A DNA stretch of 64,000 bases from Anodontia alba (GCA_964016985.1 OZ024826.1:39597070-39661069), one strand, 5' to 3'; shown: positions 12,133-24,288, counted from the stretch's first letter. Numbers and translations are program-made. The notes: generated by a model from the letters alone, not told the origin.

Positions 12133-12672
12133 AATAGCGAATAAAAAACAAAGCCAAAGAAAACTCTCTAACTTTTGAAGTCGTAGGAGTTTTGAATCAT
12201 TAAGTCAATATTGGAGGACGAATATGAATACTGGTCAATACTCCAGTAAAGCACTATAGATCTACAGCTTTGGGTAAAAAGTATAACCCGTTCCTACTAA
12301 ATACCGATCAAGACCTTTTCCACTGAAAAGGGACTAAAAAGGTTACCGAAAAGGACTTTAAATTCAGCGTAAATCCCAATTAGTTCCAGAGGCCTGCAAA
12401 ATTTCAGGCAATCGCCCCCATTAGTACCCGCTCTACTTTGATTTATACATGTAAAGCATATGATAGCGCGAAGAAATACGAGTAAGAAAAAATGATGGTT
12501 CCTTTTGGTTGCAAAAACGTTTTATTTTTTATTATCTAAAGCAGTGATACCATATATACTCTTAAGTATTCGGACAGACAGACAAGCGCCGTGCATCCAG
12601 CAGTTTTTAGACACACCAACATGATGTAAAATAGATATGTTAAATTTTAGATTAAGTATGGTACGGAGCTCA
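12133..12672. other. Intron 2, nothing firm
   Basis: A possible family H left end (CTTAAGTATTCGGACAGACAG) is at about 12560. Nothing else recognised. Confidence 0.35.
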
Positions 12673-12823
12673 GGGCCCAGTTGTTCAAAGCTAACGACAT
12701 CGTTAGTTAACGATTCGTGTCAGCAAAAATATCAGAATATTGTATATTGAATCCGCTAAAACAGTTAACGAAATGACCCTTAACGAGCTCGTTAAGCTAA
12801 CGACGCTTTGAACAGCTGGGCCC
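12673..12823. mobile_element. Family G MITE, centre deleted
   Basis: GGGCCCAGTTGTTCAAAGC and GCTTTGAACAGCTGGGCCC are inverted. The GTGAGTAGCTTTTGC hairpin present in the copies at 26817, 37500 and 40915 is missing, leaving 151 bp instead of about 245. Confidence 0.88.
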
Positions 12824-13124
12824 ATGTGTCCCAATAATTACGGCAAATACTGTAAGACTCTGTATTCTTGGGGAAAATAAGAAAATTGCCGTCTATATTT
12901 TGGGTCTGCCAGTTTCGTGGTAACAGTACTGGTACTTAAACTTAAAAAGATGGTAAATGCCAGAAAACATGTATGTAGGTTGTGCTGTACAGGCTAAAAT
13001 TAACAACAGCATCATTGTTTGCCAGAATGAATTGAAAGTCAATCCTTCCCACTGGGAATATTCTGCGTCGACAAAGTAATTGTTTTTCAAACAGTACATT
13101 ATACAGCCATCCAAAAATGTAGTT
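12824..13124. other. Nothing recognised
   Basis: Short antisense ORFs here share no known domain and run into the family I element. Confidence 0.3.
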
Positions 13125-13320
13125 AAAGGGAATTGATACACTTCCAGGGGAGACAACTGTCATTGTTTTGTCTCCCTTCTGAAAAGGGGTCTACTCTGAG
13201 AAGGGGTCTACTCTAAATGAAACGAATTTGCTCCCAAGTAGAGTAAATTCTTTCCTTTTAGATTATACCCCTTTTCAGAAGGGCTTTGTATGCATTGAAG
13301 CAAATAGGAAGTCACAATAG
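13125..13320. mobile_element. Family I element
   Basis: CTCCCTTCTGAAAAGGGGTCTA and complement CCCCTTTTCAGAAGGGC flank an inner AAATTTGCTCCCAAG hairpin. The GAAGTCACAATAGTC tail matches other copies. Confidence 0.75.
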
Positions 13321-13333
13321 TCAAGTCCGGCGT

Positions 13334-13355
13334 GGGGGGGGGGGGGGGGGGGGGG
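13334..13355 (+). repeat. G22 homopolymer
   Basis: Twenty-two consecutive G residues, so the exact length is subject to sequencing and assembly error. Confidence 0.9.
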
Positions 13356-13569
13356 TGAATGTATCTAATCCTCTTAAATATTCTTATTAGTGATCGATTT
13401 GTTTTGTTGTATGGAATACATTGCGGTATCAAACCTAACAAATCGATCACCATTTGAGATATGATCCGTTTATCTCCGAGTTTCTGAAATGGAATATTCC
13501 ATCTTTGAATTAAGACACCGTCATTGATGCAAATACGGGTGCGACTACAAGTCAAAAAATGAAAATTGA

Positions 13570-13710
13570 ATGGCAAACAGTGTAGATCTTGATGAGATGG
13601 CTAGTTATGAGGCGTCTCATCAGGATCTACACTGTATACAAAGCTGTTCGTAGATCTTGGTGTGATGGCTCGTTACGATCCGTCTCATCAGGATCCACAC
13701 TGTTTGCAAA
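13570..13710. repeat. Duplicated AAACAGTGTAGATC palindromes
   Basis: Two successive palindromes, each CAGTGTAGATCTTGATGAGA-like with complement TCTCATCAGGATC...ACACTG. They carry the same core as families F and H in other arms. Confidence 0.7.
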
Positions 13711-14439
13711 GGTATCTCGTTTGGTTTGCAACTGAAAATTTTGATTGGATGCACGTCAGCAAATATTTTGTCGATCCGTACAATACTGCCAGCGCTAATG
13801 TTCTCATGAGAACTGCGCTGACTAATATTACCTTATATACACTAAATATTCGGACATATCCCTATCACACCTGAGTGTCTGAAGTAGACTTCTGTCCTTG
13901 AATTTGGGTCTGTCCTCTTATGTAAATAGAGGTTTCAGTCTAAAATCAAAAACGAGCCGTCTCATTTGGATCTACGCTGTTTGCACTGGTATATCCCTTT
14001 TCATGAGGGACTTAGCCTGCTTGGTGCGCAGGAAAGCTATAACAAAAGCGGGCTCCATTCTAATGGTTATTAGTGTGGTGCGCCCGCGTGCTGAAAATTT
14101 TGGAGGATTGGCCCTGACATGATTGGATTATTTTGTCGGAAGGTGCTTGCTTGCCTCTCTTGAAGCAAGTTTTTTTTTTCTTATTCTAATCGTCCGTTCT
14201 CTTTCTTTGAAAGGCGACTTGACATCACCGAAAAATTGATGATAGGGCCGTTAAACCTCAACTCAGTTTCACTTGTAAACGTGGCGGCAACTGTACCAAG
14301 TAATCCATTCTTAACCCACTTATGCCGAGTGGAATCTTCTGCCTGAACTCTTTGGGAAGGTCTATTTCCTATATAAAGGGTGTCTGGTTAGTTTTTATCA
14401 TTAACATGTTTTGTAGAAATTTCTGGATTTAAAACAAAC
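13711..14439. other. Intron 2, fragments only
   Basis: Half-palindromes with ACGAGCCGTCTCATTTGG near 13950 resemble the element at 20450-20660. No supported gene. Confidence 0.35.
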
Positions 14440-14502
14440 AGTGTAGACCCTGATCAGACGCAGCGTTCCGCGGCGTCTGATCTGGGTCTATACTGTTTGC
14501 CT
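14440..14502. repeat. AAACAGTGTAGACC core palindrome
   Basis: AAACAGTGTAGACCCTGATC and its complement meet at GCGTTCCGCGGC. Flanks do not match F or H clearly. Confidence 0.7.
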
Positions 14503-14850
14503 ACGTTCTTTTTATGAGAAGCTAGGCTTAAATGGGTCAAACGTCTCAATTCCCATTTGGATGGAGTCGAGACACGAGGAAAAGGTCATTATTCCATATG
14601 TGAACGGCGATAGCTCAGATCTGCCTATAGGCAGTCAGACCAGGGTTTTTGCTGATCGCCTACAGATGCAGTATGTACTTAGAAAATATTGATTAAACTG
14701 AGCAGACGCGCAGACTGAATTGCGCTTTCGCTTTTCGCAAATGACAGTCGGGTCCTATTCACTTAACGCATCATATTGAAATATTTTCCTGGTTTGTACA
14801 GTGTTTATACTAGACTTCCTTCCGTCTCATGATTCGTGCATGTATAGTAG
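14503..14850. other. Nothing recognised
   Basis: No supported feature. Confidence 0.3.
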
Positions 14851-14854
14851 CGTA

Positions 14855-15057
14855 CAGTATTTAAGTATTTGGACCCCTTAACTCTTTATTATACTTGTCC
14901 TAAAATTTGAACAAGGCCATACACGTTGGTTTATTTAAAACTGCTGTACGAGTGGCAAACAGTGTAGACCCTGATCAGACGCCGCAGAATTCGGCATTTG
15001 ATCTGAGTACAGTTTGCTCAGGGCTGTTTGTCCGAATACTTACGTTGTATACGGTAT
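14855..15057. mobile_element. Family H MITE, decayed
   Basis: TACAGTATTTAAGTATTTGGACC at the left; TGTTTGTCCGAATACTTACG and GTATACGGTA at the right; AAACAGTGTAGACCCTGATC core inside. Confidence 0.75.
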
Positions 15058-15062
15058 AATCA

Positions 15063-15339
15063 CATCATGAAAACATACCTATATAATTTTGACCCCCTTA
15101 AACCCCACTTTTATATAGTAAAACTGGGGTTTACAGGGGTATACATTATTTTTCTTATTTCTGATCAAAACATATTGTGGGTACTCGTTAGAACCGCCTC
15201 GGCGAGGCGGTTCTAACGAGTACCCACAATCTATGTTTTGTGCAGAAATATGAAAAAATATCAGTTTTTTTCATCTAAAAATTTTCAGTTTTTGGAGGTG
15301 AAGTTTTCTATATATTTGAATAGGCGTGTTTTCGTAATG
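15063..15339 (+). mobile_element. Family A MITE, copy 3
   Basis: Ends ATCATGAAAACATACCTAT and GGCGTGTTTTCGTAATG; core meets at CTCGGCGAG. Confidence 0.92.
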
Positions 15340-15373
15340 ATTTTCTTGCAAAACAATAATTATAAGTGACACA

Positions 15374-15592
15374 CAGCTCTAGATAAGAGGGGATATCAAG
15401 AACATATTTTCTTATTTCCTCATGAAAACACTCATTTCTCCACGAAAACATGTTATGGGTACTCGTTAGATCGAAGCGCCTCGATGAAGCGCTTCTAATG
15501 AGTGCCCACTGGAGAAGTAAGAAAAATATCAACGGTTTTAGGTAAAAAAAACAACAACAAATAAACAAAACACTGCCTTGTCTGGAGCTATC
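15374..15592. mobile_element. Family B MITE next to exon 3
   Basis: CAGCTCTAGATAAGAGGGG left end and CTTGTCTGGAGCTAT right end; core GGGTACTCGTTAGATCGAAG and complement. Its right end is only 58 bp before exon 3, so it borders the branch-point region. Confidence 0.82.
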
Positions 15593-15625
15593 AGTTAAAA
15601 AAAAATACTTGAAAACCAGAAATAG

Positions 15626-16078
<453 letters not shown>

Positions 16079-16092
16079 TAGCCCAGATGCAT

Positions 16093-16364
16093 ATTACGAA
16101 AGCATGCCTACATAATGTTGACCCCCCCCTTAAACCCCACTTTTATAGTAAAACTGGGGTTTATAGGGGGTATGCATTATTTTTCTTATTTCCACTCAAA
16201 AAACAGAGATAGTGGGTACTTGTTAGAACCGCCTCGCCGAGGCGGTTCTAACGTATACCCACAATCAATATTTTGAGCAGAAATATGAAAAATATCAGAA
16301 TTTTTATCTGAAAATATTCATTTTTTAGTGGTAAATTTTTCAGTATATTTGAATAGGCTTGTTT
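16093..16364 (+). mobile_element. Family A MITE, copy 4, in tubulin intron 3
   Basis: Left end ATTACGAAAGCATGCCTA; the right end AATAGGCTTGTTTTC has lost the final bases. Core meets at CTCGCCGAG. Confidence 0.88.
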
Positions 16365-16424
16365 TCTATTCAGATCAGAGTAAATAAGCAGTGTGGCCAA
16401 GCAACCTATATGACAATGATAGTT

Positions 16425-16515
16425 TAGCTCCTTTCTGAAAAGGGAATATTCTCTAAAGGAAAAAAAATTCTTCCTTCAGAGAGACCCCTTTTTCAGGAAG
16501 AGTCTCCCTTGTTAT
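16425..16515. mobile_element. Family I hairpin
   Basis: TCCTTTCTGAAAAGGGAATAT and complement CCCCTTTTTCAGGAAG, around an A-rich tip. Confidence 0.6.
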
Positions 16516-16594
16516 CCACCAGATGTATCAAGCCACCTTATGTCCAGCTTACCAGAATTCGAACAAGTCTATTATGCGTCTTAAAAGCGTAGAC

Positions 16595-16660
16595 TGATCT
16601 GTATATTAAACAATGTAGACCCTGGTTCTTGTTAGATCTGAGTTTACACTGTTTTCTCAA
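16595..16660. repeat. Decayed AAACAATGTAGACC core
   Basis: AAACAATGTAGACCCTGG and TCTGAGTTTACACTGTTT are diverged inverted halves. Confidence 0.5.
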
Positions 16661-16710
16661 GCATTTTGTAGGTCAGGATATGTAGTGTATATATGTTACT
16701 CATGGACCAA

Positions 16711-16870
16711 TCAGAGATCTAGATAAGGGGGGTATCCAGATAATTATGTGTCTTATCTCTCCACGGAAGTATGTTTGTTCTCATTATAAGCAACTCAGCG
16801 AGACGCTTCTAATAATAGCCCACAACATATGTTTTCATGGAGAAATAAAAAAATATGACTACTTTGATTG
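16711..16870. mobile_element. Family B MITE, decayed
   Basis: AGATCTAGATAAGGGGGGTATC left end, a reduced CTCAGCGAGACGCTTCTAAT centre and GTTTTCATGGAGAAATAA right arm. Confidence 0.65.
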
Positions 16871-17790
16871 ATTAAGCCATTTATATCTAGTGTCCCACAA
16901 AAAGGACATTGGGAAACCGGCGTCTGATCAGGGTCTGCACTGTCTGAATTAAATACAAGCATTTCTATAAAACATTGTAATAATAAAAACTGACCAGACA
17001 CCCCTTAAATTGGAAATGGACCAATTCAAAGAGTTCAGATAGAAAAGTCCACTGGCTTAAATGTGTTTAGAAAAGCAAAACGGCTTATCTGGATGCTCTA
17101 ACTATGGCATAGTCTAAGAAGATAAGGTCTTGATGTAAATGCGATTGAAGTATTATAGTTCTGAATAATACATATATTCATGTGGGCGTCCGTAACCATA
17201 GTAACAGTTGTGATTGACACATCATAAAGCCTGCACATGAAAAATGATGGATACGAGACAATATTGTTATCAGTCATGTTTGTATAGGAAAATCCATTCC
17301 ACATTAAATCGCCTGGAAAACAGTTTACAAGACGAACTTCATTGGCATGTCCGGGGTCGACTTTGATACAATCGAATTTCAGTGGCTGGTATATGTTTGG
17401 GACCATGGAACTTTGATCTGGACACGGGCAGTTCAAGCCATTGGCGGTTTAAATAAATATAGTGCCCGGTCAGGAAGCAAATGGGGATAATGTAGGGATG
17501 GGAGAATTTTTTTATCTTTTATAAAATAATGGTATATTGAATGTGCTAATTAGAATCGCCTGTATGACGTGATTCTAATGAGAAAACACAACATACATTT
17601 CATGATAAAATAAGAAAATGTCTATAAAATATAGATTTATAAATATTTGCTTTCTTGAGCTATCCGAAGAATTTCCTAGGCACACAAAAACAAGTTCGAC
17701 CCAGCCAAGGTAAACGAGCCATCGGTGTTCGAGTCATTGAAGTTTATACTGTTGGTCATAGCAAATTCATAGGTCCAGATATACCATATT
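16871..17790. other. Tubulin intron 3, nothing firm
   Basis: An antisense reading frame at 17098-17436 is cysteine-containing but starts with TTG and has no recognised domain. A degenerate B-type palindrome (TAGAATCGCCTG...GATTCTAATGAG) is near 17551-17590. Confidence 0.35.
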
Positions 17791-17965
17791 CGATATTATT
17801 ACCGCACATACCCCTAAGCGGACAGTCAAGCAATTTCAGGCAATTTCATAGTCTTCAGATTATAACCATTGTACTATCTAATGTTGTTGGTACTTATTTG
17901 AATTGCCTCGACTTGTCGAGGCAATTCAAATGAGTACACACAACATAAGTATGCTTTTAAAGAGA
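17790..17965. mobile_element. Family C MITE, left part
   Basis: TATTACCGCACATACCCCTAAG and CAGATTATAACCATTGTAC arms lead to the core TACTTATTTGAATTGCCTCG and its complement meeting at GACTTGTCG. The likely right end, GCCGTAATTAGGTCAAATAC, is at 18427-18446, so a 450-bp stretch including a family D fragment interrupts it. Confidence 0.65.
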
Positions 17966-18189
17966 AAACCAGAACAAAAATATCGCATAAGCTTCAATAA
18001 ACGCGCCCCTCATGAAGTCCTCTACTCATTTTTCTTTAGTCATTATTTCCCTTTGGGCAGTTTCAACGGACAGCAAACTGATTTCACTTTTTGGACCGTT
18101 TTTTCTAAACTCCGTCCGTTAAAGTAGCGATGTCGGGGCGGGCGGGCGTTGGGCATCGCCCGAGGTTTACCTTTTGGTTAATCGTTCAT

Positions 18190-18355
18190 AATGCCGTTAG
18201 GCGTTTTTCTTGTCTTATTTTTCCAATATGTTTGGCATTTTATGCACCTAACAAGAAAATTTATATGAAATTTCAAAGCTGTATTCTGGAAAAAGAAGAA
18301 AATATTTTAAAATGTCGTCGGCTGAAGTTTTTACCCAGCATGCTAAGCGTAAAGG
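18190..18355. mobile_element. Family D fragment
   Basis: TATGAAATTTCAAAGCTGTATTCTGG, AAAATGTCGTCGGCTGAAG and TTTACCCAGCATGCTAAGCG belong to a D right half; the left arm is rearranged. Confidence 0.55.
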
Positions 18356-18431
18356 TGTGCCCTTATTAAGTGGATTTTTTTACAAGTCTTTTTGCAGATA
18401 TTTTGAAAAATCCAAGCGCATAGTGCCGTAA

Positions 18432-19316
<885 letters not shown>

Positions 19317-19478
19317 ATTTCGATCCAGCAAACTAGCTTAATCTTAAATTTCAAAACTTTCAGGAATATTTTACCTTAAGATGAGAGGTCTGGACTTTAG
19401 AATCTGTCCGCCATCCAGATGAGAGGTTTGCCTTTTTCTCCATGAAAAGATATATATTGTGGGTGATCGTTAGGAATG

Positions 19479-19484
19479 ATTAAA
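19479..19484 (+). promoter_or_regulatory. Possible polyadenylation signal ATTAAA
   Basis: ATTAAA lies 163 bases after the tubulin stop, with a T-rich stretch next to it. It falls in a decayed family B-like sequence and no AATAAA is closer, so this is weak. Confidence 0.25.
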
Positions 19485-19574
19485 TTTTTTCATGAATCGA
19501 GGAAATTTGTTAGCACAAGGGAGATAACTATATTTTCGGATTCGACTTCAAGAATTTTGCAAGCTTTTAAACAC

Positions 19575-19805
19575 TTAAGCTCTGGACAAGTCAGAAGACA
19601 TCATATTGATGAGATTTTTTTTATTATTTGCCACAGAAAACAGGTTTTGGTATATTTCATGCAAATTTGTCTCCTTAGGAGACAATTCTAAGGATACAAA
19701 TTTCTTGGAATAACAAAATTCCTATTTTTTGGGAAAAATAAGACAAAAATATTTCCAAAGTGTCTTCTGCTGAATTTTTTTTCGTAACATGCTAAGCATT
19801 AACAC
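19575..19805. mobile_element. Family D MITE
   Basis: ATTTCATGCAAATTTGTCTCC with a partial complement; right arm AAGTGTCTTCTGCTGAAT and AACATGCTAAGCATTAA. Confidence 0.75.
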
Positions 19806-19908
19806 ATGATTAAGAATGATCTAGTCCATACTGTTCGTTTTTTTATTGGTGTTCAGAATGGCTTGACTGAACAGTGTGCACATGCTGATTGGTCCAAATT
19901 TTAATTTC

Positions 19909-20185
19909 ATTACGAAAACATGCCTATTGAAATATACTGAAATTTTTACCACCAAAAAATGAAAAAAATCAGATAAAAATTCGGATATTTTTCTATATTT
20001 CTGCTCAAAACATAGATTGTGGGTACTCGTTAGAACTGCCTCAACAAGGTGATTCTAAAGAGTACCCACAATCTATGTTTTTGAACAGAAATAAGAAAAT
20101 AATGTATACTCCTGTAAACCCCAGTTTTACTATATAAAAATGGGGTTTAAGGGAGTCAAAATTATATAAGTATGTTTTCGTGATG
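19909..20185 (-). mobile_element. Family A MITE, copy 5 (inverted)
   Basis: ATTACGAAAACATGCCTATT at the left and AAGTATGTTTTCGTGATG at the right; orientation opposite to copies 1-4. The core is mutated on one side (CTGCCTCAACAAGGTGATTC). Confidence 0.9.
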
Positions 20186-20449
20186 TTGCATAATTTTATA
20201 TTTATGCCAGCTATCAGCTTTATTGTTTAATTTTGTTTTTATTTATTTTTTTTACAAGTTCTCTTCTTCTTCTTTTCTCACTCAAAAACACTCTGTTCTT
20301 AACTTCTAGCAAAATGCAAGTCTTTATATGTGTATGTGCAATACCACCATGGATTTTGTCTAACACATGAAAACAAATAAGATCTGATAATGAATCAAAT
20401 CTTGGTGTTTTTTATTTGAACCAAGCTCATTACAGTTAAGCGTTTACCA

Positions 20450-20660
20450 TAACACTTTCACCCCTAATGTCCTGAAGTGGACTCCTCCATCTTTGAATTT
20501 GAACATGTCCATTGTTATAAATAGAAGTTTAAGTCTATAACCAGAACATACTGGCAAACAGTGTAGATCCTGATGAGACGGCTCATTAAGAGCCGTCTCA
20601 TCTGGATCTACATTGTTTACATTTGTATCCTGTAGGTCTGCAGGGCTGAAAGGGTAATTT
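20450..20660. mobile_element. MITE with AAACAGTGTAGATC core in other arms
   Basis: The centre (20553-20622) is CAAACAGTGTAGATCCTGAT and complement meeting at GGCTCATTAAGAGCC. Flanks such as CCTGAAGTGGACTCCTCCATC match fragments near 13880, not families F or H. Confidence 0.65.
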
Positions 20661-20689
20661 TTATCGTTAACATTTATCAATATCTGGGC

Positions 20690-21140
20690 AAATTCAGCAG
20701 ACAACAAACGTTATTTTTCCCAGGAGACAGGATTTGACATTTCATACAAGTTGCCTCTGGAGACAATTTGCATGAAATTTAATCCAAGTTCTGGGAAAAA
20801 ATAAGAAAAATATTTTAATATGTCTGCTGAACATCACGAAAACATACCTATATAACTTTGACCCCCTTAAACCCCACTTTTATATAGTAAAACTGGGGTT
20901 TACAGGGATATACATCATTTTTGTAATTTCTGCTCAAAAACATAGATTGTGGGTACTCGTTAGAACTGCCTCGTTGAGGCGGTTCTAACGAGTACCCACA
21001 ATCTATGTTTTTGAGCAGAAATATGAAAAATACCAGAATTTTTTATCTGAAAAATTGCCATTTTTTGGTGGTAAAATTTTCAGTGTACTTGAATAGGCGT
21101 GTTTTGTAATGAAATTTTACCTAGCATATTAAGCATTATA
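20690..21140. mobile_element. Family D MITE split by a family A element
   Basis: Left part 20690-20832 (AATTCAGCAGACAAC to ATGTCTGCTGA), right part 21112-21140 (AAATTTTACCTAGCATATTAAGC). In other D copies TCTGCTGA runs directly into AAATTTTACCCAGCATGC, so the A element at 20833-21111 was inserted into D. Confidence 0.85.
20833..21111 (+). mobile_element. Family A MITE, copy 6, nested in D
   Basis: Ends ATCACGAAAACATACCTAT and AGGCGTGTTTTGTAATG; near-perfect core GTACTCGTTAGAACTGCC and complement. Confidence 0.92.
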
Positions 21141-21163
21141 GGTCTTCTGTATACAACTGTTAA

Positions 21164-21313
21164 CCTTTCTCTTGCTGAACATGTCATGCCCTGTCTTGGC
21201 AAACAGTGTAGATCCAGATCAGTTGGCTTCTATCAAAAACCCGGATCAAATAATCTGATTGGCTGGAAATTAGAAGTGGGCGTGGCATCTTAATTTAATC
21301 AACATGAGAAGGG
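21164..21313 (-). mobile_element. Family F MITE, half the palindrome lost
   Basis: TTAA (21160-21163), CCTTTCTCTTGCTGAAC, then CAGATCAGTTGGCTTC and the right arm to CAACATGAGAAGGG; the right TTAA reads TCAA. The complementary half of the core is deleted. Confidence 0.75.
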
Positions 21314-21373
21314 TCAAGAGGAAATTTTCAAATGGAGACAAATTTTGCAGACAGCAATTGTTTTTTGCTAGTA

Positions 21374-21577
21374 CAGTAAAACCTGTGTAAGAGAGCCACC
21401 TTTGAGACTGACTTTAAATAGTGGTTGATGTGGAAAAAATTGTCTGTCGTATAAAGGTACATGTCATGTAATTTTGCTAGCAAAATTACATGACATGTAC
21501 CTTTATAAGGCAACCACCTTTCCACATCAACCACTAAGGTCAATTTCAAAAGGGGCTGTCTTACACAGGTATTACTT
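21374..21577. mobile_element. 204-bp palindromic MITE, CAGTAAAACCTGTGTAAG ends
   Basis: After TA, CAGTAAAACCTGTGTAAGAG; the right end CTTACACAGGTATTACT is its inverse. Arms meet at ATTTTGCTAGCAAAAT. The end resembles the MITE at 60137-60314 (CAGTCAAACCTGTGTTA). Confidence 0.85.
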
Positions 21578-21696
21578 GAACCCTCTGCAAATTGACTACT
21601 CTTTATGAAAATTGGATACCAGAGGAGTAGACAAGACAAACAGTTCTTAGTAGTTTGAGGGTCACTGATGAGGCCTTATTGGCTGAAACTAGCCAG

Positions 21697-21800
21697 TCTG
21701 ACCCTTCTGAAAAGGGTTCTACTCTAAAAGAAAGGAATTGGCTCCCAAGGGAAACATTATTTCTTTTTATAGTAAGCCCCTTTTCAGAAGGGAGGTAGAA
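21697..21800. mobile_element. Family I hairpin
   Basis: CCCTTCTGAAAAGGGTTCTA and complement CCCCTTTTCAGAAGGG with an inner GCTCCCAAGGGA tip. Confidence 0.7.
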
Positions 21801-22085
21801 CAGTCTTGATGGAGTTACCGCCCCAGATAGAGTTGATTGCCCAAAAGTGTGCAGGTAATAAACAGGACATCGACCCTGCAATCAGCGTCTCTCTGTATTT
21901 TTATACCCCACCACACGATAGTGGCGTGGTACTATGGTTTGACATTGGATGTCCATGTGTCTGTCCATCCATCCATCCGTCATAGGTCTGTATTTCATTT
22001 CCGGATGGTAACTTCAGTAAACATCAATGGATTTTGACCTAACGTATGTGCATTGATATTGTGGAGATCTGGTCAGGGCAAGTTA

Positions 22086-23423
22086 CGAGGGATGTTCGAA
22101 ATGAATTGCTTATTTCTATCTGGAGACTTTACATTTCAAGTTAGCCAAAAGTACTCATTTCATGCCCTCGAAGTACTCCCCTTGGCTAGAAATGCAAAGT
22201 TTCAGCCGATGTATCCACTTCTTGAAAGCGTCACGGTACGCTGATTTGGGCACAGTAATAAGGTACTGATGAATGGCAGATCCAAGTGCCTGTCGGGACT
22301 GGTATTTCCGCCCAGCAAGGAATGCTTTCAATTTCGGAAACAAAAAGAAATCACATGGGGCAAGGTCTGGGGAATACGGGGGTTGAGGCAAAACAGTTAC
22401 TTTTTCTTTCTTCAAAAACGCCGTAACTGTTGCGGAGATATGAGCTGGGATATTGCCATGTAGAAGACGGACATGTTTAAAACCAGTGGCAGGGCGTCGT
22501 TTCTAATAATACTTTTTCAGTTTCTTCAGTACTACGTCTTTGTAGTACTTTCCGGTGATGCTTTTGCCCTTTTTCACTGGCACTTTTATTGCGACTCCTT
22601 CACCAGAGAAGAAGATTGCATACAAAACCTTCTTTGTACTCAAAGAACGTTTGGCAATTATTGGGCGTTTGCTGTGTTTAGTGGCCCAGATCTTATTGCT
22701 AACCCTTCTGACGGGCTCAAAATAATGGACCCAGGTTTCATCACCTGTGGCGACATTGGCAAACTGCTTTTTGTCATATTTTGGAAACATTTGAAGCAGC
22801 TGTTTGGCCACTTTAACCCGTCACCTCTTTTGCTCGTCAGTCAACAGATGTGGCACCCATCTAGCAGAAATCTTTCTGACTTTCAAATGCTTCTTCAAAA
22901 TAAGGTGAACCGTTGATAGTGATATGCCTACCTTTCGTGCAATATCACGAACTGTAAATCTGGCATCTCCCTCAATGATTTCCTTGATTTTGGAAACAAT
23001 TTCTTTACGAGATGCAGATTTTGGCCTACCTGATTTCGGTGCATTTTTGATGGACTCTACACCAGACTCAATTTCTTTTTCCACCGCTGAACTGTGTCAT
23101 AAGACACACAAGAAGGTCCAAAAGCAATAGAAATTTCAGTCATCAACTTCTTCAAAGAACAACCAAGTTTTGAGCGAGCTTTGATGTAAGCCCGTATTTC
23201 ATCTTTTTTGTCGACACTTCTACCAACCATTTTTACTGCAGTGGTCAATGACTGCGTGCATTCAAATGGCAAATTTTATGTCTTACACTTAGTCTAACAT
23301 GTACATTTATACACCATTTTGTAGATATTGAATAGCCCTATACAGGCATGTATTGGTTTTTATCGTGCCCCACGTGGATATCGAGCTAGAGGACAATAAG
23401 CAATTCATTTCGAACATCCCTCG
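22086..23423 (-). mobile_element. Mariner (DD34D) transposon, inactive
   Basis: Terminal inverted repeats of about 29 bp: CGAGGGATGTTCGAAATGAA at the left is exactly inverted at the right (TTCATTTCGAACATCCCTCG). A TA flanks each end (22084-22085, 23424-23425), the mariner target duplication. At 1338 bp it has normal full length and encodes one transposase on the minus strand, now broken. Host sequence on each side (GGGCAAGT / CATCCCTTTTTG) would be contiguous without it. The intact ends suggest a fairly recent insertion. Confidence 0.96.
22155..23230 (-). pseudogene. Mariner transposase pseudogene
   Basis: The reading frame would start at the ATG at 23230 (MVGRSVDKKDEIRAYIK) and end at 22155. 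An N-terminal helix-turn-helix region (KLGCSLKKLMTEI, then TVRDIARKVGISLSTVH) is followed by a DD34D catalytic domain. The first Asp is in TGDETWVHYFEP and the third in YSPDLAPCDFFLF. The second, normally in an HDN motif, is Gly (HGNIPAH, about 22463), with exactly 34 residues between it and the third. There is a frameshift in the A-run near 23075-23090, a TGA stop at 22821-22823 and a TAG at 22503-22505. The TGA falls where CGA-to-TGA decay would produce it. The protein cannot be functional. The mariner assignment is firm; subfamily is not assigned. Confidence 0.95.
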
Positions 23424-23700
23424 TACATCCCTTTTTGATTAGAGTTACTTGCCCACCACATGATTATGACGGAATTATCGTTTCACGCTTTATTTGTTCT
23501 AGGTTGTCATGTCCATAAACAGTCTTTAGAAACATTAACCTTAAAGCATTAGGTTTTGATTTGATTTGGAGTTTATGGACCAGCCAACACTTAAAGGTCA
23601 TGTAGAGCCTGTCAGTTAACCTCCTCAAAGCAGCTAATCAGTACCAGCGCACAAACTTAAAAAGTGTTGTCCATTGTAGTTGTGATAGTGCTTTAAAGGT
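23424..23700. other. Possible V-SINE remnant
   Basis: AGTTTATGGACCAGCCAAC, AAAGGTCATGTAGAGC and GTCAGTTAACCTCC near 23570-23630 resemble the antisense V-SINE body. Very diverged. Confidence 0.35.
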
Positions 23701-23719
23701 TACCACAATAACCCTAAGC

Positions 23720-23895
23720 ATTATAAGTGTAGATCCAGATCAGATGCCACAGAAAACAGTGCCTGATCAGGGTCTACACTGTTTGCCGTATATTCAGCAA
23801 TATTTTAGACATAAAGTAATAGCATGGACTGTTTCAAATTTTAGGACAAGAATGGTAAGTAGATAAGGTGTCATAATACTCAGGGTAAATACGGT
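23720..23895. mobile_element. Family H MITE
   Basis: GTGTAGATCCAGATCAGATGCC core, right arm TTTTAGGACAAGAATGGTAAG, right end ATACTCAGGGTAAATACGGTA. Confidence 0.75.
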
Positions 23896-24120
23896 AATGA
23901 AGAAGTTCCGGAAGAGCCAACATCACAGATTGTAGTTTACCTCCAATACAGAGAGGAAGAGTGAACAAACAGAGAAAGCTTTCCCAAAAGGAACATGTAT
24001 GAAATGTCAAGGTACCAGCACTTACTGTTCTTGACTTATAAAGTGTGACACTTTTTCTGTTCTTGATTTATAGAGGGTGTTACACAGTCAATATCAGAGA
24101 AGGGGAATAACTATTCAACA

Positions 24121-24288
24121 ACTGATGGAGTTTTACGTCCCTTTCAATATTATCTAAGTCGTATCGAGATGGTGTAAGTGTGATAATCAAAGGCTCTGTG
24201 CAATGAGGTGCAATACAGTAATGAGCAGATTCTGTCTCCAGCGGGATTCAAACTTGGCACCTTGTGATCTGAAGTCGGGTGCACTTAT
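24121..24288 (-). mobile_element. Second SINE-like family (minus strand)
   Basis: GCGGGATTCAAACTTGGCACC is an inverted tRNA B-box region; GGTGTAAGTGTGATAATCAAAGGCTCTGTGCAATGA (quoted in part: AAAGGCTCTGTGCAATGA) is shared with 32455-32632. The two copies define a family distinct from the V-SINE. Confidence 0.65.

Noticed and set aside
13334..13355. G-quadruplex regulatory element at the G22 run
   Set aside because: A bare homopolymer of uncertain length in a deep intron; no positional argument for regulation.
17098..17436. 112-residue antisense ORF in tubulin intron 3 with several cysteines
   Set aside because: Opens with TTG, not ATG; no family recognised and no supporting exon or splice pair. 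Could be an old exon or retroposed fragment, but unsupported.
22155..22463. Separate small genes from the four antisense ORFs in the mariner
   Set aside because: They are pieces of one broken transposase, joined by the same frame and domain order.
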